Shown here piece by piece: positions 46,265 to 55,613 of a stretch of DNA of 64,000 nucleotides. This DNA comes from Aminobacter aganoensis (GTDB lineage: Bacteria > Pseudomonadota > Alphaproteobacteria > Rhizobiales > Rhizobiaceae): positions 62,001 through 126,000 of the forward strand of contig NZ_JACHOU010000007.1 in assembly GCF_014206975.1 (NCBI RefSeq), written 5' to 3'. Positions within the stretch are counted from its first letter, which is position 1; each line of letters starts with the position of its first letter. Position numbers and translations under genes: made by a program. The notes under the pieces were generated by a model, which ran no database searches, was not told the DNA's origin, and saw only the letters and a list, made by a program, of their open reading frames with translations.

Positions 46265-47302
46265 TCAGGCGGCGCGATGGCCGGGCATGCCGGCCGTATC
46301 GCTCGGCTTGAAGATACGGAAGGTGTTGCGGCCCGCCGCCTTGGCCTGGTAGAGCGCGGTATCGGCCCTGACCAGCAGCTCCGATGGCGTGCCGGCCTCG
46401 AACAGGGCGATGCCGACGGAGGCGCCGAGCCTGAGCAGCGCACCGCAGTGATCGATCGGCTCGCCGAGCCTTTCGATGATCGCGCGCGCCAGCTCGGACA
46501 CCGCGGAAAGGCCGTGCTGCGGCCCGGTCAGCACAGCGAACTCGTCACCGCCGATTCGAGATACGAGTTGCGCGCCGCAGCAGGCGGCTTCGAGCCGCCG
46601 CGCCACCTGCTTGAGACACTCGTCGCCGACCATGTGGCCGAAGGTGTCGTTGATCTGCTTGAAGCCGTCGAGATCGACCAGCAGCAGCGCGCCGACGGCG
46701 GGCTTGCCGGCGTCGGACGCAGTCAGTTCCTGCAGCGTCGACTGGAACCGGCCCCGGTTGGCGAGCCCGGTCATGACGTCGAACTCGGCGAGGTAGCGCA
46801 TCCGGTCGGCGAGGATCTTCTCTTCGGTGATGTCCTGCTTGAGACCGAAGATGCGCACGGCGACGCCGTTCTCGCTCTCGACGCAAGCGGTGATGCGTAT
46901 CCAGCGGCGGTTGCCCTTGACGGTGACGATCTCGGCGTCGAGGCCGAAGCCGGTGCGGTCCTCGATCGCCTTGCTGCGCCTGACATGCAGCTCCGCCGCC
47001 GACTCCGGCGCATAACACTTGACGATCTCCCTGCGCTCCAGCACCGAGCCGCGCGGCAGGTCGAAGATGTCGTAGACGACGTCCGTCCAGTCCAGCGCCT
47101 GATCGGCGAGATTGCATTGCCAGACGCCGATGCGGGCGGCGGCCGAGGACCTGTCGAAGATCTTCTGGCTGTGCGCCAGCGAGGCAGCCTGCTGCTCGAT
47201 CAGCGCAGCCTGCGCCGCGAGCTGCGCCTCGAGGCGCGCGATCCTGGCCGCGCCGCGCTGCGGCTGCCGTCCGACCTTTCGCTTAGACAGCCCGTGGCGC
47301 AT
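46265..47302 (-). CDS. PAS-GGDEF diguanylate cyclase
   Basis: A 345-residue protein with a basic N-terminus, a short coiled coil (about 17-45, IARLEAQLAAQAALIEQQAA), a PAS domain (about 50-160, ending GLKQDITEEKIL) and a GGDEF domain (about 175-335) with the intact signature RIGGDEFAVL. The inhibitory RxxD site expected five residues before GGDEF is absent (CGAQ). It should make c-di-GMP without product inhibition. No membrane segment is seen. ATG 47302 is chosen because upstream frame has no features. Confidence 0.9.
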   Translation of the reverse strand: MRHGLSKRKVGRQPQRGAARIARLEAQLAAQAALIEQQAASLAHSQKIFDRSSAAARIGVWQCNLADQALDWTDVVYDIFDLPRGSVLERREIVKCYAPESAAELHVRRSKAIEDRTGFGLDAEIVTVKGNRRWIRITACVESENGVAVRIFGLKQDITEEKILADRMRYLAEFDVMTGLANRGRFQSTLQELTASDAGKPAVGALLLVDLDGFKQINDTFGHMVGDECLKQVARRLEAACCGAQLVSRIGGDEFAVLTGPQHGLSAVSELARAIIERLGEPIDHCGALLRLGASVGIALFEAGTPSELLVRADTALYQAKAAGRNTFRIFKPSDTAGMPGHRAA

Positions 47303-47536
47303 GGTGAGCGTCGATCGCCTTGTTCGTGTGATGCGCCTTATATTCGCGCACAAGCATTTAATATTCCCTATCCAGCCGGCACGATCCAGCTGCTTTGCCG
47401 GGTCGATTTGTGGCGCTAGCATCGCCGGATATGTTCCCTAAATGTTCTTGCGTTCCCATGCAATCTATGCTTGTCTTGCCCAACTTCTTCCACGACCTGT
47501 TCGCGCAGGCGAGGGGAGGCCGGGCGGAGGGGCAGC

Positions 47537-49069
47537 ATGGTTTCGCGCGTGCGCACTGTTGCGTTCCAGGGCATCGAGGCGGTTCCCGTCGACGTGCAGG
47601 TGATGGTCGCGCCGGGCAAGGTCGGCATGCAGATCGTCGGCCTGCCCGACAAGGCGGTGGCCGAGAGCCGCGAGCGGGTGCAGGCGGCGCTGCATGCCTC
47701 GGGCCTGTCGATGCCGGCCAAGAAGGTCACCGTCAATCTCGCTCCCGCCGACCTGCCCAAGGAGGGCAGCCACTACGACCTGCCCATCGCTCTCGGCCTG
47801 ATGGCGGCGCTGGGCGCGTTGCCGGGCGACGCGCTCGCAGCCTATGTCGTGCTTGGCGAACTGTCGCTCGACGGCACGATCGCGGCGGTCGCCGGCGCGC
47901 TGCCAGCCGCCATCGGCGCCAATGCCGAGGGCAAGGGGCTGATCTGCCCGGCCGCCAGCGGGCCGGAAGCCGCCTGGGCCGGCCCCGAAATCGACATCCT
48001 GGCGCCGCGCAGCCTGATTGCGATCGCCAACCATTTCCGCGGCACACAGGTGCTGTCGCGGCCCGAAGCCGGCATCCACGCGCCGGCCACCGGCATCGCC
48101 GATCTTGCCGACATCAAGGGCCAGGAAAGCGCCAGGCGGGCGCTCGAGGTGGCGGCCGCCGGCGGCCACAATCTGCTGTTCGTCGGCCCGCCCGGCGCCG
48201 GCAAGTCGATGCTGGCGGCGCGCCTGCCCTCCATCCTGCCGCCGCTGTCGCCCAAGGAGCTGCTCGAAGTCTCGATGATCGCCTCGGTCGCCGGCGAACT
48301 GGCCGAGGGCAAGCTGACCGACCGGCGGCCGTTCCGCGCACCGCACCACTCGGCCTCGATGGCGGCGATGGTCGGCGGCGGCCTGCGGGCGAGGCCGGGC
48401 GAAGTGTCGCTCGCCCATCACGGCGTGCTGTTCCTCGACGAGTTCCCCGAGTTTTCGCCACAGGTGCTCGATTCGCTGCGCCAGCCGCTTGAAACCGGCG
48501 AATGCATGATCGCGCGCGTTAACCACCGCATCACCTATCCGGCCCGGATCCAGTTGGTCGCGGCGATGAACCCGTGCCGCTGCGGCATGGCCGGCGAACC
48601 CGGCTACCGCTGCCTGCGCGGCACACGCTGCCAGTCCGACTACCAGGCGCGTATCTCCGGTCCGCTGCTCGACCGCATCGACCTGCGCATCGAGGTGCCC
48701 TCGGTCTCCGCCACCGACCTGATCCGAACGGCCAGGTCGGAGGCGAGCGCGGATGTCGCGGCGCGTGTCGCCCGGGCCCGCACGATCCAGCGCGAGCGGC
48801 TGGATCGCCACGGCGTCACCGGTGCCACCACCAATGCGCAATGCTCCGCCGGCCTGATCGAGGACATTGCCATCCCCGATGCCGCCGGGCTGACGCTGCT
48901 GCGCGATGCCAGCGAAAAGCTCGGCTTTTCCGCCCGGGCCTATCACCGGGTCCTCAAGGTGGCGCGCACGCTCGCCGATCTCGACGCCAGCGAGGCCGTC
49001 GGCCGCATCCATCTCGCCGAGGCGATCTCCTACCGCATCGGTTCAGAACGCATGGCCCAGGCGGCATAG
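47537..49069 (+). CDS. comM: YifB/ComM family Mg-chelatase-like AAA+ ATPase
   Basis: A 510-residue protein with an N-terminal Lon-protease-like fold (about 20-180), Walker A GPPGAGKS (217-224), Walker B VLFLDEFPEF, a cysteine-rich insertion (NPCRCGMAGE, CLRGTRC) and a C-terminal Mg-chelatase domain. Homologue ComM is a hexameric helicase that promotes branch migration in natural transformation. GGAGG precedes ATG 47537. It is a single gene. Confidence 0.93.
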   Translation: MVSRVRTVAFQGIEAVPVDVQVMVAPGKVGMQIVGLPDKAVAESRERVQAALHASGLSMPAKKVTVNLAPADLPKEGSHYDLPIALGLMAALGALPGDALAAYVVLGELSLDGTIAAVAGALPAAIGANAEGKGLICPAASGPEAAWAGPEIDILAPRSLIAIANHFRGTQVLSRPEAGIHAPATGIADLADIKGQESARRALEVAAAGGHNLLFVGPPGAGKSMLAARLPSILPPLSPKELLEVSMIASVAGELAEGKLTDRRPFRAPHHSASMAAMVGGGLRARPGEVSLAHHGVLFLDEFPEFSPQVLDSLRQPLETGECMIARVNHRITYPARIQLVAAMNPCRCGMAGEPGYRCLRGTRCQSDYQARISGPLLDRIDLRIEVPSVSATDLIRTARSEASADVAARVARARTIQRERLDRHGVTGATTNAQCSAGLIEDIAIPDAAGLTLLRDASEKLGFSARAYHRVLKVARTLADLDASEAVGRIHLAEAISYRIGSERMAQAA

Positions 49070-49133
49070 GCGAGGGGCCGGGAGCGATTTCAGCCCCCTT
49101 TCGTCGTTCATCTAAAAGAACGAGCGGTCCCTG

Positions 49134-49718
49134 TCACGGGCTGCCTTGACCTGTCCTGGCACCCGGCTGATCGAGAAATAGATACCAGAACAACGCCGGT
49201 GCAGCGTCGTTGCCTTCCGTCGCCAAGTAGAGCAATCGATCGATTCCGCCGAGCTGGAAGCCATAGGCTGCATAGAACCTGCAGGCCGGAAGATTGTTGC
49301 CCTGCGTTTCTAGGCGAATACTGAGCAGTTGTTTGTCCCGCACCCAGGCAACCGCCGCATCCATCAGGCGGCGCCCAACTTTGCGGCGGCGAGCGCTGCG
49401 ATCGACCGCCAGATCCGCGACTGTGGCCAGCCTGTTCCAGGATTTCTGGACCGCGATGAACCCGACAGCCATTCCATCCAGCAAGGCCACGAACACGGCG
49501 CCGTCGGCTCCACTCAAAAGACCGCTGATCGAACGCGCGTCGAAACCGTAAGGCTGCTCAGATGGCTCGTGAGCCTGAACCGCATCCGCGCTGGCCAAGG
49601 GTGGCGCCACCTGAAACGAGTAGTCACGCTCTTCCAATTGCCGCAGCAATTCCGGTGAGCCTGGGACAATGCGGATCTTATGATCCGAGGCGGACAATCC
49701 AGATTGCTCCTTCGCCAA
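49134..49718 (-). CDS. GNAT acetyltransferase, streptothricin-acetyltransferase-like
   Basis: A 194-residue GNAT protein. Acetyl-CoA loop region is VDRSARRRKVGRRLMDAAV. The C-terminal part LLSIRLETQGNNLPACRFYA and YGFQLGGIDRLLY, then ALFWYLF, follows the pattern I recall for streptothricin acetyltransferases (Sat). Its N-terminal 40 residues are variable. It could protect against an aminoglycoside-like or peptide antibiotic, or acetylate another amine. It is a single gene convergent with yifB. Confidence 0.8.
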   Translation of the reverse strand: MAKEQSGLSASDHKIRIVPGSPELLRQLEERDYSFQVAPPLASADAVQAHEPSEQPYGFDARSISGLLSGADGAVFVALLDGMAVGFIAVQKSWNRLATVADLAVDRSARRRKVGRRLMDAAVAWVRDKQLLSIRLETQGNNLPACRFYAAYGFQLGGIDRLLYLATEGNDAAPALFWYLFLDQPGARTGQGSP

Positions 49719-49842
49719 CGCATCCGCATGCCACGATAGCAGGTGTCTTTACTCGACATCGGCCACGTTGGAACACGCCCGGCTGGATCGCGCAGACAGC
49801 GTCGGGTTTGCGACGCCGCGGCTGAAGGGCTTGCCTGACCGG

Positions 49843-50472
49843 TTACTTGACCGAACCGACCATCGATTCCTGGCCTTCGCGGATCGAAACCCAGCGGCCG
49901 GTGTTCTCGCTCGACTGGCGCTTGAGATAGCGATAGCCGGTCTCGTCCCACTGGCGCACGGTGTCCGTCAGGTTGTCGAGCACGAAGTCGCCCTTGGAAG
50001 TGCGCACGGTCAGCACGGCGTGGCCCTCGCCGTCGGGCTTGCGCACGACGGTGATCAGCAGGTTCGCCAGCGAGACGCCTTCCTGGCTCAGCGTGCGGCG
50101 CTTCTCCAGGACGTAGTCCTCGCAGTCGCCCTCGCCATTGGCCGGATAGGTCCAGACCTCGTCGCGGCCATAGATGTCGATGTCGTTCATCGGCTTGATC
50201 GCCGCGTTGGTGGCGACGTTGACCGCCACCATCTTGCGCCACAGGGCGCCGGTCATCTGCTCGGGACCGGTGTCGCGCTGCTTGATCGAGCACTCTCTCG
50301 GGTTGAGGCGGCAGAAGTCGTAATGGCCGATCGGTTGCGAGGTCAGCCCGCCCGTGACCATCGGCTCTGACGCCGCAAAGGCCGCGCCGGCAGACAAAAA
50401 GGCGCCTGCCAACAGCCCAAGAAACACACCGGTACGCCCCGCCGCGCACCGCACGCCTGCTGCGGAAATCAT
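49843..50472 (-). CDS. Transglutaminase-like cysteine peptidase (BTLCP family)
   Basis: A 209-residue exported protein with signal peptide ending GAAFAASE (about 34). The papain-like triad is visible as C117 (GEGDCEDYV), H151 (GEGHAVL) and D166 (LDNL). BTLCP proteins resemble LapG-type periplasmic proteases, which act on surface adhesins or receptor domains. GGGGC precedes the ATG and a perfect CtrA box lies 26 bp upstream. Confidence 0.9.
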   Translation of the reverse strand: MISAAGVRCAAGRTGVFLGLLAGAFLSAGAAFAASEPMVTGGLTSQPIGHYDFCRLNPRECSIKQRDTGPEQMTGALWRKMVAVNVATNAAIKPMNDIDIYGRDEVWTYPANGEGDCEDYVLEKRRTLSQEGVSLANLLITVVRKPDGEGHAVLTVRTSKGDFVLDNLTDTVRQWDETGYRYLKRQSSENTGRWVSIREGQESMVGSVK

Positions 50473-50497
50473 CTGCCCCGCTCGCCCCTTTACATCG

Positions 50498-50512
50498 TTA
50501 ACAAAACGTTAA
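50498..50512. promoter_or_regulatory. Perfect CtrA-type box TTAA-N7-TTAA
   Basis: TTAACAAAACGTTAA matches the alphaproteobacterial cell-cycle regulator CtrA full site. It lies 26 bp before the ATG of the transglutaminase-like peptidase gene, inside its likely promoter. Confidence 0.65.
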
Positions 50513-50707
50513 GGTCGAGGGTGGCCCGGAGTCAATCGAAGCTCGCGGCAGATTGCAGACATGGTTACCGCGCGTGATGCGACGCGACTATTGTGCAACA
50601 GGATGCATCGCGTCAGCTGGCAAGCGACGAACGGCTTTCGGCACGGCGCACAGCATGGATTCAAGGGCTTAGGCCGTCGACTGCGCTCCGTTCGGCCCCC
50701 ACAAAGC

Positions 50708-50740
50708 AGAAGGGCCCGGCGGTTGGCGCCGGGCCCTTCT
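50708..50740 (-). terminator. Terminator-like hairpin after phaZ
   Basis: A perfect 14-bp stem AGAAGGGCCCGGCG / CGCCGGGCCCTTCT with a 5-nt loop, 37 bp beyond the phaZ stop codon. On the minus strand it is followed by GCTTTGTGG, a weak T tail. Confidence 0.7.
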
Positions 50741-50777
50741 GTGGATAAGACGGATCGTCGCCTGCGGAGGCCTGAGA

Positions 50778-52049
50778 TCAGGCCTTGCGCACCAGCCGTG
50801 GCTTGGCCGGCTTGCGCGCCGACGCGCCATAGCTGGCCATGAAATCGACGATGCGCGGCACGATCTCGGCGCGGAAGCGCGAGCCATTGAAGACACCGTA
50901 GTGGCCGACGGCCGGCTGCATGTAATGCGCCTTCATCTCCCCGGGGATGTTGCGGCACAGGTCATGCGCGGCCTGCGTCTGGCCGAGGCCGGAAATGTCG
51001 TCGTTCTCGCCCTCGACGGTGAACAGCGCGACGTTGCGGATCGCCGATGTGTCGACCGGCTGGCCGCGATGGGTCATCTCGCCCTTGGGCAGCGCGTGGC
51101 GCACGAACACTGTGTCGACCGTCTGCAGGTAGAACTCGGCGGTCAGGTCCATCACCGCCAGATATTCGTCATAGAAGTCGCGGTGCTTCTCCGCGCTGTC
51201 GCCGTCGTTCTTCACCAGGTGCATGAAGAAGTCCTTGTGGGCGATGATGTGGCGGTCGAGGTTCATGGTCATGAAACCCGACAGCTGCAGGAAGCCCGGA
51301 TAGACGTCGCGGGTGAAGCCCGGCGCGGGCCACGGCACCTGCATGATGACGTTGTTGCGGAACCAGTCGATGCTCTTCTTCTCGGCGAGCTCGTTGACCG
51401 CGGTCGGGTTGCGCCTCGTGTCGATCGGCCCGCCCATCAGCGTCATGGTCGATGGCGCGAAGCGGTCGCCTCGGGCTTCCATGACGGCGACGGCGGCCAG
51501 CACCGGCACCGAAGGCTGGCACACCGCCATCACATGGGTGTCGGGTCCCAGCGCGTGGAACATGTCGATGACATAGTCGATGTAGTCGTCGAGATCGAAC
51601 TTGCCCTCGGTCACCGGCACCATGCGGGCATCGGCCCAGTCGGTGATGTAGACGTCGGCATGGGGCAGCATGGCCTCGACCGTGCCGCGCAGCAGCGTGG
51701 CATAGTGGCCCGACATCGGCGCGACGATCAGAAGCTTGGGATCGGGACGGCGGCCGGCGGGCAGGTCGCGCTCGAAACGGATCAGGTTGCAGAACGGCCG
51801 CGACCAGGCGACCTTCTCGGTCACCGCCACCGGCTGCCAGTCGACCACCGTCTTGTCGAGGCCGAAGGCCGGCTTGCCATAGCGGCGGGTGGTGCGCTCG
51901 AACAGCTCGGCCATCGCCGCCACGGAGCGGCCGAGCGGCATGTGCGAGAAGGGATTCAGCGGGTTGGAATAGAACAGCTTGACCGCATCCGCGTACGCGC
52001 GCGCCGGCTGCAGCGCGGCATGGGTCGATTCATAGAGCTGGTAAAACAT
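50778..52049 (-). CDS. phaZ: Intracellular polyhydroxyalkanoate depolymerase
   Basis: Mobilises stored polyhydroxybutyrate. The 423-residue protein starts MFYQLYESTHAALQPAR and has the alpha/beta-hydrolase nucleophile as a cysteine, C177 in MAVCQPSVPVL, typical of the intracellular PhaZ group. FTVEGENDDISGLGQTQAAH and the late His in AVGHYGVFNGSR complete the likely triad. GAGGA precedes the ATG at 52049. It stands alone. Confidence 0.94.
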   Translation of the reverse strand: MFYQLYESTHAALQPARAYADAVKLFYSNPLNPFSHMPLGRSVAAMAELFERTTRRYGKPAFGLDKTVVDWQPVAVTEKVAWSRPFCNLIRFERDLPAGRRPDPKLLIVAPMSGHYATLLRGTVEAMLPHADVYITDWADARMVPVTEGKFDLDDYIDYVIDMFHALGPDTHVMAVCQPSVPVLAAVAVMEARGDRFAPSTMTLMGGPIDTRRNPTAVNELAEKKSIDWFRNNVIMQVPWPAPGFTRDVYPGFLQLSGFMTMNLDRHIIAHKDFFMHLVKNDGDSAEKHRDFYDEYLAVMDLTAEFYLQTVDTVFVRHALPKGEMTHRGQPVDTSAIRNVALFTVEGENDDISGLGQTQAAHDLCRNIPGEMKAHYMQPAVGHYGVFNGSRFRAEIVPRIVDFMASYGASARKPAKPRLVRKA

Positions 52050-52391
52050 GATGTCCTCATACGGCCATTCGGGAGGCGAGCCGGCCGGAGGCCCGTCATG
52101 CAATGCAGCGAAAGGTAGCAAACATCTGCTGCGATGCAATATCCGACTTGGTGCGAAACAGGGTCATCCTTTAGTCCAAGCTGTTGAAAAAGCGTTTCCA
52201 ATGCGCCCGCCGGCTTACAAATGGCATGCCTTGACATTGTGCAGTGCCGAAATCTGACGCACGAACAGGCAGGCGCAGACATCGCAGGTGCGAACCGGAA
52301 CACGCCGGCCAGCAAGGCGGGAGGCCCTGTTTGCAGCCGACGGCAGCTTGCACTAGCGTCGCCCCTGGCGCGGATACGGACGGGAAGGCCC
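52050..52391. other. Divergent intergenic region of phaZ and a metallophosphoesterase gene
   Basis: 342 bp with no supported gene; a short frame on the plus strand runs into the metallophosphoesterase without a ribosome-binding site. It must contain the promoters of both flanking genes. I see no clear consensus element. Confidence 0.4.
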
Positions 52392-53132
52392 ATGCGGATA
52401 GCTGCAATCGCTGATGTTCACGGAAACGCGCTGGCGCTCGAGGCAGTCATCGCCCACATCCAGGCGTCCTCGGTCGATCTCGTCGTCAATCTCGGCGATC
52501 TGGTCTCCGGCCCGTTCGATCCGGCGCGCAGCGCGGACATGCAGATTGCACTCGACTGCCCGACTGTTGCCGGCAATCACGAACGCCAGTTGCTGGCAGG
52601 CGATACGGGGTTTTCGGATGCCTTTGCGAGGCCGCGCCTGACCGACGCGCATTTCCAGTGGATCGCCGGCCTGCCGGCCACGCTCGAATTGGCCGATGGC
52701 GAAGTGTTTGCCTGCCACGGCAGCTCGGCCGGCGGCGACCTCGAATATCTGTTGGAGGACGTGAGTTCCGGCCGGCCCATGCTGGACAGGCAAGAGGCCA
52801 TCCTGCCTAGGCTCGCTGGGATCGGCCGGGCACGCGTGGTCCTGTGCGGACACACCCACATCCCGCGAATCGCCACATCAGGAGGCGTGCTGATCGTCAA
52901 TCCCGGCAGCGTCGGCATGCCGGGATATCGCGACACGTCGCCCGTCCCGCATGTGATGGAGGCAGGCACGCCGCACGCGCGCTATGCAATCGTTGAAAAG
53001 CTCGCCGGCGGATGGGCGGCGGAACTGCGCGCCGTTCCCTATGATTTCGAGGCCGCCGCACGGCAGGCGGAGCAGGCCGGCCGCGATGCGGTGGCCTATT
53101 CCGTCCGCACCGGGCGGATGCCGCCCGCCTGA
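52392..53132 (+). CDS. Metallophosphoesterase (YfcE/ApaH-like)
   Basis: A 246-residue calcineurin-like phosphoesterase. The di-metal motifs are ADVHGN (D8, H10), NLGDLVSG, GNHE, the His in FACHGSSAG and GHTH. These are complete, so phosphoesterase activity is expected; the substrate is unknown. Start ATG 52392 directly begins MRIAAIADVHGN. It is a single gene. Confidence 0.92.
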   Translation: MRIAAIADVHGNALALEAVIAHIQASSVDLVVNLGDLVSGPFDPARSADMQIALDCPTVAGNHERQLLAGDTGFSDAFARPRLTDAHFQWIAGLPATLELADGEVFACHGSSAGGDLEYLLEDVSSGRPMLDRQEAILPRLAGIGRARVVLCGHTHIPRIATSGGVLIVNPGSVGMPGYRDTSPVPHVMEAGTPHARYAIVEKLAGGWAAELRAVPYDFEAAARQAEQAGRDAVAYSVRTGRMPPA

Positions 53133-53192
53133 CGGCAATAGCGCGGCGCAGCCTGCCAGGAGAACTGCGTCAGCGCCTCCGCAGCTCGAAAG

Positions 53193-53480
53193 TCAGATGC
53201 CCTCTACCAGCATGATCTCGCCGTCGGCGAATTGCTGGCGGATCGACTTGGCGTGCTGGTATTCCGGCGAGAAATAGCAGTTGCGGGCGTCGTCCATCGA
53301 GGCGAACTCGATGATGACGTTGCGGGCGCGGCCGGGGCCTTCCACCGCCTCATGGGCACCGCCGCGGGCGATGAACTTGGCGCCGAAGCGCTCGAATGCC
53401 GGCTTGGCCGCAGCGACATAGCCCTTGTAGCCCTCGGGGTCGCGCACGTCGACGCGTGCGATCCAGTAAGCCTTGGTCAT
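53193..53480 (-). CDS. DUF1330 domain protein
   Basis: A 95-residue ferredoxin-like alpha/beta protein of the DUF1330/dimeric barrel type, with YWIARVDVRDPEGYKGY, GPGRARNVIIEF and CYFSPEYQHAKSIRQ. Function unknown. It lies 21 bp after pyrF on the same strand and is probably co-transcribed. Confidence 0.9.
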   Translation of the reverse strand: MTKAYWIARVDVRDPEGYKGYVAAAKPAFERFGAKFIARGGAHEAVEGPGRARNVIIEFASMDDARNCYFSPEYQHAKSIRQQFADGEIMLVEGI

Positions 53481-53501
53481 GAATTCCTCCCCGAAAAATG
53501 C

Positions 53502-54200
53502 TCAGGCCTGCGCCATCTCTTCCAGGATAGCCTGGGCGGCGGCCCGCCTGTCAACCGCGCCGACGATCGGCCGGGCGACGACGAGATGGCTCGAGCCATT
53601 GCGGATGGCATCGGCCGGCGTGACGACGCGCTTCTGGTCGCCGTGGTCGCTGCCCGCCGGACGGATGCCCGGCGTCACCACGGCCATGCTCGGGCCGACG
53701 ATGCGGCGCACGGCGGACGCTTCGCTGGCCGAGCAGACGATGCCGCCCATGCCCGCCTTGAGCGCCTGTTCGGCGCGGCGCAGCACCAGCGTGTGCGGGT
53801 CGTATTCGTAACCCGCGTCGATCACGTCCTTTTCGTCCATCGAGGTCAGCACGGTGACGGCGAGCAGGCAGAGGTCGCTGCCCCTGGCCGCCTCGACGGC
53901 TGCCTTCATCGCCTTGGGATAGGCGTGCAGGGTCAGCATCGTCATGCCCATCTTGACGATGTTCTCGACGCCCTTGGCCACCGTGTTGTCGATGTCCAGC
54001 AGCTTCATGTCGAGGAACACCTTCTTGCCGTCGCTGGCGAGTTCGCGGGCGAAGTCGAGCCCGCCGGCAAAGGCCAATTGGTAGCCGATCTTGAAGAAGG
54101 TGGCGGTGCCGTCGAGATCGCGCACCGCCCGCTCGGCGTCCTTCACCGTGGGCACGTCCAGCCCGACGATCAGCCTGTCGCGCACTGCTTCAATGTTCAT
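53502..54200 (-). CDS. pyrF: Orotidine 5'-phosphate decarboxylase
   Basis: Last step of UMP synthesis. The 232-residue TIM barrel has the catalytic Asp-Lys tetrad [12 protein letters not shown] (D64, K66, D69), phosphate-binding TPGIRP and VVARPI near the end. GAGGA precedes ATG 54200, which overlaps the stop of the upstream FMN-reductase gene by four bases. Confidence 0.96.
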   Translation of the reverse strand: MNIEAVRDRLIVGLDVPTVKDAERAVRDLDGTATFFKIGYQLAFAGGLDFARELASDGKKVFLDMKLLDIDNTVAKGVENIVKMGMTMLTLHAYPKAMKAAVEAARGSDLCLLAVTVLTSMDEKDVIDAGYEYDPHTLVLRRAEQALKAGMGGIVCSASEASAVRRIVGPSMAVVTPGIRPAGSDHGDQKRVVTPADAIRNGSSHLVVARPIVGAVDRRAAAQAILEEMAQA

Positions 54201-54793
54201 GGCTCGGTCCTCGTTGACAGCAATATCGCCCGCTGGATCAGTTCGCGGCACAGCCGCTCCATGCCCTTGCGCAGGCGTTCTTCGCGGAAATCGCCGTTGT
54301 CGTCGAAGGCCTGGCCGCCATGCGGCACCGAAACCTGCGGCGAGATCACGTCCATCTGGATATGCGACAGCACGGCACGCAGATGGTTGGCGCTGCGGAT
54401 GCCGGCGAAATGCCCGTCGGAGGAGGAGCAGATGGCCACCAGCTTGTCGGGGTAGGGACGAAGCCGCGTGGTGCCGTCGCGGCTGACGCGACTGACCCAG
54501 TCGATGGCATTCTTGAGCAGCGGCGGCATCGAGCCGTTGTATTCGGGGGTGGCGATCAGCACCGCGTCATGCATGTCGATCAGGCGGGCGAGCTTCACGG
54601 CGTTTTCGGGCACGCCTTCCTGGTCTTCGAGGTCCTCGTTCATCAGCGGCAGCGCATAATCGGCCAGCGAGATGCGGGTCACGTCGGCGCCCTGCAGCGC
54701 CAATTCCTTCTGGGCGCAATCGGCGGTCCGGCCGCTATAGGCGCCGGTCCTGGTCGAACCGGCAAAGACGAGGATCCTGGGAATTATCGGCAT
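54197..54793 (-). CDS. NAD(P)H-dependent FMN reductase family protein
   Basis: A 198-residue flavodoxin-like quinone/azo reductase. The FMN phosphate loop is [11 protein letters not shown] and the second site is [18 protein letters not shown] with [12 protein letters not shown]. It may reduce quinones or protect against oxidative stress. ATG 54793 is preferred to TTG 54796. Its stop overlaps the pyrF start. Confidence 0.9.
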   Translation of the reverse strand: MPIIPRILVFAGSTRTGAYSGRTADCAQKELALQGADVTRISLADYALPLMNEDLEDQEGVPENAVKLARLIDMHDAVLIATPEYNGSMPPLLKNAIDWVSRVSRDGTTRLRPYPDKLVAICSSSDGHFAGIRSANHLRAVLSHIQMDVISPQVSVPHGGQAFDDNGDFREERLRKGMERLCRELIQRAILLSTRTEP

Positions 54794-54908
54794 CAACCAT
54801 CCTGCTGCGCGCGTCCAGGCGCGCGCTCAGTGTCATGGCTGCGGGTATAGAGCAAATCGGAAAAACGTGAAGCGGTTTTCAGCCCGGATGCGCACCCGAG
54901 CGGCAAGG

Positions 54909-55514
54909 TCAGTGCTTGCCGCGGCGATAGACCCAGAGCTGGGTCGGCGGGATGTTGCGGATGACGAAGTCGAAGTGCTCGACCGTGTAGTTGCCCAGTC
55001 CCGGCGGAATCGGCGACTTCGGCCCGTAGGTGAGCTGGATCACCGGGCGGCCGGCGGGAATGCGCTTGAGCAGGCCCTCGAGATAGGCGACGCGGCTGGC
55101 GACGGGGAAGTTGAGCAGCGGCACACCAGAGATGACCGAATCGAACACCAGGTCCTTCTTGTCGCCGAGCGTGGCGTCGAGTGCGAAGGCATCGCCCTCG
55201 ATGACGTTGACGCGCGGGTAGAGCCGGCGCAGGTGCTGGACGAAATCGGCTGAATATTCAACGGTGTAGAGATCTTCCGGCTTGACGCCGTGGGCCAGGA
55301 TCGCCTTGGTGATGACGCCGGTTCCGGGGCCGACCTCGAGCACCGGCAGGCCGGACCTGGTGTCGATGACCGAGGCCATGCGCTTTGCCGTGACCGAGCT
55401 CGTCGGCACGATCGAACCCACGGCTTTCGGCTTGTCGATCCAGCCTTTGAAGAACTTCAACTCGTCGTCGAACTTGGCCGCAAGGGTTTTGCGCAATCCG
55501 GAACCACGTGGCAT
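54909..55514 (-). CDS. pmtA: Phospholipid N-methyltransferase (rhizobial PmtA type)
   Basis: Methylates phosphatidylethanolamine in steps towards phosphatidylcholine. The 201-residue protein matches the small rhizobial PmtA group: KFDDELKFFKGWIDKPKAVG, SIVPTSSVTAKRMASVID, SAM site VLEVGPGTGVITKAIL (58-73), DSVISGVPLLNFP and NIPPTQLWVYRR. GAGGAG precedes the ATG at 55514. It follows dnaJ on the same strand after a 99-bp gap. Confidence 0.92.
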   Translation of the reverse strand: MPRGSGLRKTLAAKFDDELKFFKGWIDKPKAVGSIVPTSSVTAKRMASVIDTRSGLPVLEVGPGTGVITKAILAHGVKPEDLYTVEYSADFVQHLRRLYPRVNVIEGDAFALDATLGDKKDLVFDSVISGVPLLNFPVASRVAYLEGLLKRIPAGRPVIQLTYGPKSPIPPGLGNYTVEHFDFVIRNIPPTQLWVYRRGKH

Positions 55515-55613
55515 CGCTTTGATCTCCTCACCCCTGCTGCGGGAGAAATACCAGCAAAGTGGCTCAAGGCAAGCGGAAAGCTGGCTCAATTTACGTTACG
55601 GCAGAAACAATTC

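Larger units (their letters stand above)
50473..50777. other. Intergenic region between phaZ end and the BTLCP promoter
   Basis: 305 bp with no supported gene. It contains the CtrA box (50498-50512) and, near the phaZ stop, a 14-bp hairpin (50708-50740). The middle 180 bp show no recognisable element. Confidence 0.5.
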
